Assembly: GCA_964035575.1 (NCBI GenBank)
Contig: OZ037928.1
Coordinates: forward strand, 806,001 to 870,000
DNA: 64,000 nucleotides
Reading direction: 5' to 3'
DNA from: Rhynchopus sp. YZ270_cl-10
Taxonomy: Eukaryota; Euglenozoa; Diplonemea; Diplonemida; Diplonemidae
In this document: positions 20,059 to 30,398 of the stretch, in pieces
Position numbering within the stretch: the first letter of the stretch is position 1
How the letters are laid out: every line of letters begins with the position of its first letter
Translations under genes and position numbers: made by a program
Notes under the pieces: generated by a model
Databases searched by the model: none
What the model saw: the letters and a program-made list of their open reading frames with translations, nothing else
What the model was told of the DNA's origin: nothing

Positions 20059-23000
20059 TCAGTACCCTATCAGGATATGCACTGCCATACCCATGAAGAC
20101 CATGAAGAACTGCACCAGAGTGCCAAAGAAGCCGTACTTCTCAGATTGCACGGCAGCTGGGAGCAGGTGCGCGACAGACAGGTACACCAGACACGCAGCA
20201 GCGAAGGGAAAGACCTGTAGAAGTGTGTGATGCGTTTGAATAAGGGTTTTTGAAACCTGTTTTTTTTTGTGCTGAGACACCTCACAAGGGTTATCCCTGC
20301 AGGGTTCGGGTGTTTGGGATATGGGGGGTACCAAAAAAAACCCCCCTTACCCCTAGACATACTGTGCAGATCAAAAAGGTTCGTCGATGAACATCGACGA
20401 ACCAAAAATCTCACTTTTTATAAGGGGGGTCTCCCCACACGACAAACCATTGGTTCGTCGATCTTCGTCCGACGAACATCGACGAATCATTCCCCCCCCA
20501 CACCCAGGACGAACATCGACGAACCAATGGTCGTCTGCACAGTATGCCTAGGAGAGTCACGTCAAGGAAGAGGAAGCTCCACCCTACGTAAACTAATCTG
20601 AGATACACACGCCTCACAAAGACCGCAACCCGAAGGAGTGATACTTAATGAGGACATGAGCACAACAGACTTCGCGCCTCGAGCGGATACTCATACGTCG
20701 GAAATGTAACCTGCCCAACCTGCCCAACCCAAAGAATCGATGGTTCCAACATTATTACGATCCAATATTGGGTGATCTATGATCGTCTCTGAGGGCACTG
20801 TGAGGTCCTGTGAGAGCTTACTGAGAGCTAGTGAGAAAAAAAAAAATCTCTCCCCGTTCTTAGATCACCCAAACATATCGACGCTTCCAGCTATGTTACG
20901 TTCCAAAATAGTTGCATCTACTGCATATAGGATAGGGTAGGGTGCATACCCAGGGGGCCAAGACGTTGACCGCAGCAACAGTGAGAATCTTGGTCGGTGC
21001 AACGAGCCACAGGGCCAAGCCGCAGACGAGACGGATCAGTAGTGTTTCCAACGCATCGAAATTGCAGGCAAGAAGCAACGCAGCACCGGAGACCTGTGTG
21101 TGTGAGGGGGTTTGTAGACGCTTTTGTGTATGTGTTGTACTCTTTGTTTTCGCTATTCTGTGATACAGATTTTGTGCGAGGGGGTTGTGTTAGTTAGTTT
21201 GCTTTGTTCTTGAAAACTTGGTTGTATTAGTGTAGCCACCCTAGAGTGTGCTCCAACTATTTTTTTGCTACACTTGGTATGTCCGACGACCCCAAAATAG
21301 CAGAAAATAGAACAAAAAAATAGCACCCCCCCTTGAGCCAACACCAGATCTATTTTGTATTGTATTTCATTGCAGCCTACTTTGTAAGTTGAGAGGGTAG
21401 GTACGCTTCTTTGTTAGCGACTAACTCCTGCTAAGGCCTCACAAAAAAAAAAAATATATATAGAAACTAACTTCCGGTTCTGAATAAAAAGAAAACAATG
21501 AAAAACAACTTTTTCGTTTATCGCTCCGCAAGCTTGTTGTGTTTTTTTCGCTGAAGTGTGTGTTGTATGAGAGAGAAAAAATAATGAGTGAGAAAACACA
21601 AGCTGGCGGGCACGCACCTTCCGTCGTTTCTATTTCCTATTGTCAAGTACCTTGATTTACAAAAAAAAAAAAAAAAAAAAAAAGAAAAGTGTATAAGATG
21701 ATCCTAAGCCTCTCGTGATTAGTCACCCAAAATTGTATTCGTGACACCCCCCCCCCTTCCAGCTACACTATCTGTTTTTTCCCCCCCTCCTTTCTCCTCC
21801 TTCTCATTGGTGACTAACTCTCTTCTCTGTGTGGGTCATACCTCATAAATGACTGCATGCGCCGAATAGAGGAAGGCATGCTGCTTAGAGCGTGTTGCGA
21901 AGAGCAGCAGCAACGCGATGTGCTGCACCACTGTCGTCAGAATCGCCATACGAGCTGCGTCGTCCAGGGGGAGTGCCACGTTCCGTTCGAGCACTGTGTC
22001 GATCGTATCCATAGTAAACCCTCCTTCAGGCAGCCCTGCAAGCGTCTTCAGTGCCTGTGCAGGGGGTTTTGTAAGGTTGTTTGTTTTTTGCTGTTTGTTT
22101 TGTATTGTATTTCATTGTAGATAACTTTGTAAGTTGAGAGGTAGGCGCGCTTTGAGATATAGAGACTAACTCCGTGTTGAAAGCCTCGCTGTACATGGGG
22201 GGGGTAGTTTTGTTGTGTCGACAATCGCTGGGTATTCCCATGGGTGGTGTTATGAACGAACACCTGAATGGTGTGATGCCTAGTGAGGGTGATTCTTGCG
22301 CAAGAATATGGCCCTTTGTTGTGATGTGATCCGATAACAGATTTAAAGTGGGTAATGCCTGAACAGAGTATAACCCACTGATGCGATGTGATGTGATGTT
22401 GATGCCTAGTGAGGGTGATTCTTGCGCAAGAATATGACCCTTTGTTGTGATGTGGGATGGACACAGACACACACCTCCCCTTCCTTAACAGGACCTCCGT
22501 TCACGTTCAGAATCTTCATGCCCACCTTGACTCCTGCTCTGTGCGATACGCTTCCCTTGTCCACGACGAACACGACGTTGCCTTGGTCAATATGCTGTGT
22601 GGTGTGTGTTGTTTTTTTTTTAAAGTAGAAATCAATTCCATATACAGAGAAAACACAAATTCATATACTTTCAAATAAAATTTGAAAGCATTAGGGAAGT
22701 GTATAAAAAACAACAACAACCAGGGCAGATCCTTATTTTCGCTAAAAACGCTAAAAATCCCAGATTTATTTTCGTTTTTTTCCTTTTTTTTCTCTCCCGT
22801 TTTTGAAATTTTTTCGCCCAGGCCTGACGCTAACTTTCAGGTTTTTGGGAAATTGTGGGGGGTTGATGGTTTGTCCGCGAGCGAAGCGAGCGAAAAAAAT
22901 TTAAGGTGTACCTCCGCGAGCGCAGCGAGCGGGAAAATTGAGTGACGGTCTAAAAAAAATCCAATAAGCAGGTTGGTACTGTACTGAGGCAGAATAGTGG

Positions 23001-26000
23001 TGTTTTTTTACACATCTCAGCTGTCGTAGAACTAAACCCCAGGGGATAATATAGGTTTTGGGGGTTTTCGCTGAAACTCGGTCGAGCCCAACCCAGCTCG
23101 TGGGCGGAATGTGAGAATTCCTCGGTCATTCTACTGCGGAGTTCGGCGCTGCATTGATATTTGCACCAGGCACACGCAATGACCTCAGTATATTTACAAA
23201 AAGAAACGGCGGTCGTGGCACCCATGGCGAAGCCACGGTACGCAACATTTCTAAAAATTACGCTCAAAATTGCACATTTTTACTGTCAAACTAGTCATAG
23301 GAAGGGTGGGTTGCAATCTTGCGCCGCAGGCACGGTACGCTACTTTTTTTCTTTCGCATGCTTCCTTTTCCTTCGGCGTTTGACCAATTAAATCGCATTC
23401 TGGCAGTGACCCTTGTCGGACACTGCGCCCTCTGACAAGGGTAATACTTTCTAGAAACATTCTGAAAAAAAGTGGTAGTGCCGGCATTAGCAAGAAAATT
23501 TTCAAAATTAAATAGGTAGTGCCAATGCACCAGCAGTTTGGGTAGGCGAGACCGCATTGGGTGAACCTCCGCGAGCGCAGCGAGCGGAAATTTTTTTTCC
23601 ACAGTTTTTGGGCAAAGTTCAAAATCCCACCAAAAATTAAGTGGGGATTTTCGACAACAATACTGGGGCCCTATGGGTTTTTAGATTTTGGCCTAACAGT
23701 GTTGTATTTCTGCCTTGGTCCGGTTGAAGTCTTTATTATTGGATCTCATACTCCGTACAGGTGACCCACACCTGACCTTTAACACACACGCACTTCTTCG
23801 AAACCTCCACCCTCAGCACCAACCCTTTTACAATGGTCCGCTTTGCGGGTTTGCGGACATAGTAATTGTGTTCTTCAAGGTTATGCTTCAAAATGTCTTG
23901 TGCAAGGTGACACTGAGAATTGACACTCATTGGTCCTTGTCTTATGAAGTGAAGACAAATATCAAAGGGGCATTGGCGGGCCGAAGGCCAGCCAAAAAAA
24001 CGGTAGCGAACTTTTACTTTTTTTCCTTTTGGTTTCCCCCTTATTTTGACTTTCCGGATCGATTGCGGACCGTGGTGGTGCCACTCTGTGGCTGGAAATT
24101 AGTAGGTAACCAAAAAAATGGGCCAGAGAAAAAAGGAAAAAAAAAAAGGAAAAAAAAATAAAAAATCTCGAATCCTTATTTTCACTTTCGCTAAGGATCT
24201 ACCCTGACAACAACCCATCTTTTTTTTTTTAAAATTCCTTGTTGCAAAAATGTGAAAGGGGAAAAATAAACTGTTTCCTTGCATTCATATACAGAGAAAA
24301 CACAAAAAAAAATGGTTATCTCAGTTTTTTTGCTTTGCGTTTTCTGAAAACTTGGTTTGTATTAGTGTAGACACCCGAGGATGAACTCCACTATGTTTTC
24401 TTTTTTCTTTTTTTTCTTTTTTTGAAAACTTCGGTGCATTAGTATAGCCACCAGGATGTCCTCCACTTTTCAGGTTTTTGAAACCTTGGTTGTATCAGTG
24501 TAGCCACCCTAGAGTGTGCTCCACTAGGGGTTTTTCCCCCCTGCTCCAATACAAAAAAAAAACCGAATCAAAACATTTGACTTGAAACACAACTATGCCT
24601 TTCATCACGCCGTAAGGCACCTTTCCCGCGTGGATTGTAGCTGATTTAATGAGCCGTCTGCAGATCCACCGTTAATCCATTTACTCTGAGACTTGCACGG
24701 CTTAATCCTTGAAACAAGCATACAGTGCACCTTTGGTACAAAATGACCGGCTGTACCTTAATTATAGTGTACTTTTAATTGCATCGTTTGCCAATTGTTT
24801 GACCTACAATCCATTTCGTGATTTCGTGGTTTTTTTTCTTTCTTTCCATCTAACGCCTACATACCATGCCAAGTTTGACTCCTTTCTTCTTGTCCAACGA
24901 CACTGCGCCTTGCGCTAATGATGGGTCCGTCGGTGGTGCTCTGGTGCTCGAATCGAAGAAAAACAACAGCCCAAGCACCACTAGGAAATAGTGATGGTTG
25001 TGCTCTGTATGCGCAAGCGGGAGCAGATGCAGGAACCCCTCCCCGATGTACGCTCCAGTAGCAAAGGAGACCCAGGTGAACAGCATGAAATCGAAAGTCC
25101 CCGCGCAGGCTAGTACCGTAAGGACCAATGCAGCAATGGGCATGCCGATAAGCTGCAGCAACACCACAGGGTCTTTAAAGCTCATGAACAGCAGCGTTCT
25201 TTGGTCAAACATTTTTGCGAGGATTTCCGGAATGTCCTCTGACCCGACCTTGCTTGAGATGTACTGTACCGAGGCGGGCACACCTTCGCCGGTTGATTTA
25301 AATATCTTCGAGAGGAAGCACTGCTGCGATTCTTCGTCTGCGTGCATCCACAACGCTGCTGCCACCGAAAGCAGCAACACCAACAGAGAGCTGGCCACCT
25401 TCAGCACGTCTGCGGCCTTCATCCCTTGGAGAAGATGGACCTCCTTTACCTTCACCAGAGTGTCTCCCATACCACAGGTTGCTAAAAGAATACGGTTAGG
25501 ACCTAACGAATGCACTGCAATCTGGTTCAGAGGCCCTGTGTGGTAGCCCCGCAGCCGGGTGGTGATATCGCCATCTCTCGATACTACAGCAACGTCGCAG
25601 TGGTCTGCGGTGCCGAGGACAATGTACTTCCCGCAGGGTGTCATTTCCATAGCGGTCACAGCGTCTGATTTGTCGATCATGACGGAAAGCGTGGTGCGGC
25701 ACTTCATGGAATAGCTCTTTCCTTCCCCAGGACCTTTTTCCCAGGAGATCGCGTAGGATACCAGGAAGGAGGGGCCGTCGCCTCGGGTCATGACGGTGTG
25801 GAGTTGTGTCCCATTGTCGCTGAAGCGGACGACGCGGAGACGGAAGCGTTTTTGGGGGTCGTCGTTGTGCGGGTATTGAAGAGGCTGGGTCATCGTGATC
25901 ACCCCTGCTGGAACCGATGCGGTATAGATTTCCTTCACCCAGTCTGCGCTGGGTTGGGCAGGGATGTCTCCTGTTCTCCATAGACGAAGCGTTCCGTCAT

Positions 26001-26655
26001 TGGAAACCGAGGCAATCAGAAGGGGGGTAGGCTTAGTAGGGGAGTACCGCACCCCTTCGGGGGCGGCAAGAGGTGAGACGGCAATCGCATTGATCGTTTT
26101 TGTGTGTCCTACGAAGACTGCAGCAGGGCGTGCACGGTACAAAGTCTCGCCTGTTGGAGAATCTTCTAACACAACTACATGAAGCGCATAGGAATCGGTC
26201 GTTACAACCGCAACCCTCCCGGAAGGGGACAACGCAATAACTCTGTCTCCAGCGTCTTCTTTAGGGAGGTCACGGTGCTTGGTGTACCGTGCCAGCGTTT
26301 TTGTCGACATATCTTCGTGGTTCAGCATTTCAAAGGTGAGACTCTCCGCAAAGACACAGGCCGCAATGTGGCTGCCCCCTTTAAATGGTACAATCCGCGA
26401 CATCATCTCAATATTCTCTTCGCCGGTTTGAACGTATCGGTTGGTCGATTTTTTTGGATCCGTTTTATTCAATTTGATGAACCCCAAAGGCCTGCCCTGA
26501 CCAAACCCAGGAGGTGACCCACCACCAATCACCATATGCCCTTTCAGCCATTGCAACGCATACAGGGGTGCGGTCAGGTCAAACGCCACGGACTGCTGGC
26601 CAGCATCGACGGTGATGCTTTCTACGAGCTGGTCGGGGTCCTTCTTGGCCTTCAT
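20059..26655 (-). CDS. SEC12/PREB-like WD40 domain fused to a ZIP-type transporter with an inserted PDZ domain (5 exons)
   Basis: Predicted exons are 26655-24865, 22594-22475, 22054-21842, 21093-20950 and 20214-20059, all phase 0, giving 807 residues. Four donors are GTATG; the second is GTGTG. Residues 1-410 form a WD40 propeller whose opening (APLYALQWLKGHMVIGGG, 29-46) and single helix after it (417-436) resemble SEC12/PREB, the ER exchange factor for SAR1. The same uninterrupted exon continues into ZIP-like helices (about 497-519; 523-546 with SFATGAYIGEGFLHLLP; 555-567). Residues about 590-655 match a PDZ domain (KLGM...NVVFVVDKGSVSHRAG VKVGMKILNVNG) placed in the usual variable loop between ZIP helices 3 and 4. 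Later exons give four or five more helices, including HAVIYE (703-708), like the ZIP helix-5 H-x4-E, and VYLSVAHLLP. The HN-x2-D metal motif of helix 4 is not preserved, so transport is uncertain. Confidence 0.78.
20357..20547. mobile_element. Foldback MITE, CTAG target site, GACGAACATC core (copy 2)
   Basis: CTAG lies at 20353-20356 and 20548-20551. The left terminus ACATACTGTGCAGA and right terminus TCTGCACAGTATGC are inverted, as in the copy at 2276. The core again consists of TCGTCGAT/GACGAACATCGACGAA palindromes. It lies in the last intron of the SEC12-ZIP gene. Confidence 0.75.
22721..24206. mobile_element. Non-autonomous hAT-like element H1, copy 1 (1486 bp)
   Basis: The termini CAGGGCAGATCCTTA and TAAGGATCTACCCTG are inverted. 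The 8-bp duplication ACAACAAC flanks it (22713-22720 and 24207-24214). The second copy (60176-61661) has the same length, and I found no difference in the parts I compared. Subterminal GCGAGCGAAGCGAGCG palindromes may bind transposase. No transposase reading frame is visible, so it must have been moved in trans. It lies in intron 1 of the SEC12-ZIP gene. Confidence 0.85.
24340..24864. repeat. Three R2 copies in a row and a diverged R1 copy in SEC12-ZIP intron 1
   Basis: R2 copies at 24347, 24424 and 24477 follow each other with T-rich spacers. The first ends in GACACCCGAGGATGAAC and the third in GCCACCCTAGAGTGTGCTCC. A diverged R1 copy follows (24570-24830, TACAGTGCACCTTTGGTACA then TGACCGGCTGTACC). 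The exon 1 donor lies at 24864. Confidence 0.55.
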
Positions 26656-26737
26656 GGTTTGTGGTTGGGGTGTTGTGTGTAGCCCCCCCTTAAGGATAAG
26701 GTGTGTTGTTGATAAATTGATGGATGTAGTCTGATTA

Positions 26738-26837
26738 CCGTAATTGTAAAAATATTGGGACGTAAAAAAGTTGAAACGTAAAAATGTTGGGGCGAGCGAG
26801 CCTTTTTTGGGCTGTCCCAACATTTTTACAATTACGG
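26738..26837. mobile_element. Tc1/mariner-like MITE with TA target (100 bp)
   Basis: The termini CCGTAATTGTAAAAATATTG and CAACATTTTTACAATTACGG are inverted and flanked by TA on both sides. It lies upstream of the SEC12-ZIP start. Confidence 0.7.
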
Positions 26838-26928
26838 TATATGTTTTGAACATTGGGATACACTGGTGATGACCTCTCCCTCCCCTCGTCAGGTAGTGAA
26901 ATGGGGATCATTGGGTGCATGGCATTTA

Positions 26929-27018
26929 CCGTCTTCGTAAAAAATGTTCGACCGTAAAAAAAAAGGACGAACTTCCAGGAAAAAATTCTGAAAAGGACGA
27001 ACTTTATTACTAAGACGG
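26929..27018. mobile_element. Second TA-target MITE (90 bp)
   Basis: The termini CCGTCTTCGTAAAAAATGTT and AAAGGACG...TAAGACGG are imperfect inverted repeats, again flanked by TA. It sits about 90 bp from the MITE at 26738. The rest of 27019-27370 holds a 65-bp block shared with 708-772 and C/T-rich DNA; no gene is seen. Confidence 0.6.
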
Positions 27019-27370
27019 TAGTTGCATCAGGCCTTAACAAGGCTTTGTTCGGTCTCGCTTCACCGTAATGTATTGTATAAAGGGTGTAGTGGGGAAGGGC
27101 AGAAGAGACTTGTTTCATATACATTCTTTTTCTAATGAAAAGAAGGTACAGAGGGTGCTAAAGAAGTACCCTTGCTTTTTTAATGTTTGTAAGAGTGTAA
27201 AAAAGAAGGTGGACCCTTCTTTGTTTCAGAGCTTAGTGTTTGTTTTGGTGTAAAAAAAAAAAAAAAACAAAAATAAGAAAAAACAAAAAACAAAAAGACT
27301 TCCTCTGTTGGCACCAGACCCCTCCATCTTCCTTCCCCTCCTCCTCCTCCTCCCCCTCTCCACTCCCCCT

Positions 27371-28789
27371 TCACACCTCCCTCCTTGATTTCCGCAGGGT
27401 ACAATAGAAATCCGACTTTGCCAACAACCGTGCAAACTCCTCTACGTTTAACCACGCTTCTCGGTCGAGACCTAGGTCTCGGCGGTGAACCTCGGTTCGT
27501 TGTTGTAGGACATCGCTTGGGACTGGACTTCCCCCGCATCTCCAGACAAGTTCCTCTGCCACTGCGAGATAGTGAGCGGGGCTGATGGCCCCAGCACGTA
27601 CAGCGCCGCACGAATTAACCGTCTGCGCCAGCAGCCTCGGCGTGAACCTACCTTCAAACGACAAACACGACTGCGCCGCCAGGTCCTCCTCCCGCACACC
27701 CCCCTCCTTCCGCTCAGCGGCCATGACCTTCTGTACACAAGCACTGTTCGCATATATCAAAGGCAGCATGTCATCATAGCTGGTTTCCACAGGAGCTTCA
27801 ATCGCGACCCCAGAGACTGTCCATCCCTGAGCACGTTTCATGAGTCGACAAAGCACCAAGCCGCTGGCCTGCGAGGAACTGCATTCGGGGAGGTCCAAGA
27901 CGTATTGGCAGTCTAAATCCCGGACGTAGATGGACTTTCTGCTGGAAAGCTTGCACTGCATTGACGTCATTGTATGGAAATTCGCGCCCGTTGCTATGAA
28001 ATAGATGGCTGTCACTTTAGGGGGGAGCTCTGACAGATGAAGGGCGATGGTCGCGTACCCCCCTGAGCTGTCGTAGTCGTACAGACAGTGTGTCGCGGCA
28101 GCGTAGCGTTGTGCGGTGAGAAACCAACGTTGTACGTTGCTGACCCGGCCGACAAACTCTGTGTGGATGACATCCTGGGTGTCCAGGAGCACTGCTGTCA
28201 CCGACGCCGCAGATGGCCCGCCCCACCGTACCTCCACTTCAATCATATCCAGCGCGTTTCCCTGCGTATCCCATAAGGGGTGCTCCTCATCCTCCACGCG
28301 AATGTACCGTGCATCGGCGTGGTTCTGGCCCAACGGTGCTTCGGGTCCAGCTTCTTCGCTCTCAAGGTGAGCATCGTCACCTCGTTGGTACCACGAGGTT
28401 TGGTACCATAACCCCACATCCTCAGCAGACGGAAGATGCACCGGACGGCTGACCACTTCACTCCAGGGGAGAGGGTGCTCCATCTGCACCTTTTGCAGCG
28501 GGTCTGCCTCCAGCTGACTTTGTGATATGGAAGTCACCTCGGACCCCCCACCTTGGTACCGACCGCCACATGACAAACCGGCGTAGGGTGAAACGATACG
28601 GAGGTGGCGTGCCATGCTGTCGTCCAGCGTCACAGGATCCGCCTCCTTCACACCGCCTTGCCATACGGCGGAGCGTGGAACATCGTGGCCGGAGTACAGA
28701 GGGTGCGCACGACGTGCCTCCACAGAGGGGTTGAAGAGCGCTGCAGGAACACCGTTGTGCTTCTCAAGACCAACGTCGGAGGTGATCAT
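27371..28789 (-). CDS. TerD-domain-like protein (472 aa)
   Basis: A single-exon frame with a clear ATG at 28789. Residues about 178-335 resemble a TerD domain: a beta-rich core SVTAVLLDTQD (196-206), DYDSSGGYATIALHLSELPP (238-257) followed by VTAIYFIATGANFHTMTS, and later SGLVLCRLMKRAQGWTVSGV. TerD proteins bind calcium through acidic loops; here only part of the Asp cluster is visible, so binding is unsure. The N-terminal 170 residues and the C-terminal 130 match nothing I recognise, although the end (GLDREAWLNVEEFARLLAKS) is vaguely EF-hand-like. Fragments of this gene recur at 30922, 33178 and 42612 and its 5' end at 31035 and 34085, showing that it was a breakpoint of local duplications. 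The copy here appears complete. Confidence 0.72.
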   Translation of the reverse strand: MITSDVGLEKHNGVPAALFNPSVEARRAHPLYSGHDVPRSAVWQGGVKEADPVTLDDSMARHLRIVSPYAGLSCGGRYQGGGSEVTSISQSQLEADPLQKVQMEHPLPWSEVVSRPVHLPSAEDVGLWYQTSWYQRGDDAHLESEEAGPEAPLGQNHADARYIRVEDEEHPLWDTQGNALDMIEVEVRWGGPSAASVTAVLLDTQDVIHTEFVGRVSNVQRWFLTAQRYAAATHCLYDYDSSGGYATIALHLSELPPKVTAIYFIATGANFHTMTSMQCKLSSRKSIYVRDLDCQYVLDLPECSSSQASGLVLCRLMKRAQGWTVSGVAIEAPVETSYDDMLPLIYANSACVQKVMAAERKEGGVREEDLAAQSCLSFEGRFTPRLLAQTVNSCGAVRAGAISPAHYLAVAEELVWRCGGSPVPSDVLQQRTEVHRRDLGLDREAWLNVEEFARLLAKSDFYCTLRKSRREV

Positions 28790-29489
28790 GGTGGTGTGAA
28801 GGGCAGGAGGAGGGGGCGGGGGGGGAATGTGTAAATGGCGGTGTTATCAACGAAAGCATCTGTGATGTGGGGTGGCTGTGTAGGGGAAGATGCAGGGCTG
28901 GCAGGGTGGTGGGTGTGTGGGCGGCATCGCTATCGTGGACACCACAACCTATATCATCAGCGGAAGTACGATGCAGACAACGTGGTCCAGAGGCACGTGA
29001 CAAGTGAAATGACATGGAAATCAGTTGTCATGGCAAGTTATTCCTTAGGGGAGTAGGTGGGGCAAATCATGAGGTGACAGGCTGTGTCTGGTTTTGTTTT
29101 CTTGATGCGGTCTTTTATTTCTTAAAAGGGTGCGACCTGACGACACTGAGGACCTCCTTGGCCCAGAGCTGTTCTCGAAGTCAAGCACGACCCGGCTGTA
29201 CACTGGCGGCCTGAACACAGGTCCGCTTCTAATCTAGGCAGACGTTATCCCTATCCTCCTGTCCCTCAACCCCTTTCCCTGCTTTGTGCCTCCCATGTTT
29301 TTGTGTCTTTTTTGTTGTGCAAAGTTTGTGGAGGCGAGCAGAGTAGGCAGTACCTACCGGCCCTTCCCCACCTCCCTTCTTACCCTTCTTCCCGTCCTTC
29401 CCTTTATCCCCTCCCACCAGCACACCACGTCGTCATTGTGCGTGTCTCTGTCGTTTGCGGGCTTGCTCGGGGGATTCGTCTCTGCTGTG

Positions 29490-30398
29490 TTACGGACGTT
29501 CTTCAACCACAAGCTTGCTCAGCTTCTCGCTTTTCTTTACTTTGTTGGACACAGCACTGCTGCAGCCGGAAAGGTAAATACTCGTCAACGAAGTGCATTT
29601 CGCGGCAAAATATGAACCTACGTCCTCAACCTTGTTCAGTGGTGAGAGATCAAGGGTGGTTAAAGAGATGCAGCCGGAAAGAAAGTGGATCTCAATCTTC
29701 GTAACGTTGTTGAGTGGTGTCAGATCCAAGGTGGTTAAAGATTTGCAGCCGAAAAGAAAGCAGCTCTCAATCTTCGTGACGTTGTTGCATGGTGTCAGAT
29801 CAAGGTTGGTTAAAGTTTCGCAGCCGGAAAGAAATCCGATCTCAATCACCGTCACCTTGTTGAGTGGCGTCAGATCCAGGCTGGTTAAAGCTTTGCATCT
29901 TGCGAGAAAGCAACGGCCAATCCGCGTCACATTGCTCAACCCAGACAGGTCAATACTTGTCAACGAGCCGCAGTACTCGAGGAACGCGTCTCCAATCTGT
30001 GTCACAAAGGACACAGCACTGAGATCAAGTCGCGTTAACGATCTCTCCGATAAGAAATATTTAGGAATGACAGTCGCAACCTCCGCCTGCAGAAGCAAAC
30101 ACGCCACCTCAGGATCCTCCACCTTCTTCAACCTCTCGAGCGTCAGGTCAGTCTCACCCAACGCATGAAGCGCTGCAACAGCTTCGTACTTCATCGACTT
30201 CGTCAGCACGATTGTGTCACCAGCGCTCAGCTGCGTAATGTCCTCTCCTTCGTCCTTCCCTCCGAAGCCCATGTGGAAGCTGTCCTCAGCCAACCCCGCT
30301 GCAGACGCCACCTTCTGCCGCATCGTCTCTGTTGTGTCATCCTCACCCACCTCAATCACATACGAGGTGTCATCAAACCCACGGACCGTAACTTCCAT
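29490..30398 (-). CDS. Ubiquitin-like/LRR protein, paralogue 3 (302 aa, tail lost)
   Basis: Member of the second subfamily, with head MEVTVRGFDDTSYVIEVGED followed by TTETMRQKVASAAG and GKDEGEDITQLSAG. It has about 7 repeat units. The reading frame stops directly after LVVEERP because a TAA replaces the arginine codon that begins the usual basic tail; the downstream 17 codons are still present in frame. The product would therefore lack the putative nuclear signal. The rest is intact, so it may still be expressed. Confidence 0.8.
   Translation of the reverse strand: MEVTVRGFDDTSYVIEVGEDDTTETMRQKVASAAGLAEDSFHMGFGGKDEGEDITQLSAGDTIVLTKSMKYEAVAALHALGETDLTLERLKKVEDPEVACLLLQAEVATVIPKYFLSERSLTRLDLSAVSFVTQIGDAFLEYCGSLTSIDLSGLSNVTRIGRCFLARCKALTSLDLTPLNKVTVIEIGFLSGCETLTNLDLTPCNNVTKIESCFLFGCKSLTTLDLTPLNNVTKIEIHFLSGCISLTTLDLSPLNKVEDVGSYFAAKCTSLTSIYLSGCSSAVSNKVKKSEKLSKLVVEERP

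Noticed and set aside
22950-24161. Open frames of 100-150 residues inside H1, identical in both copies
   Set aside because: No recognisable domain, low-complexity Lys/Phe runs and frames on both strands; identity reflects recent transposition, not selection.
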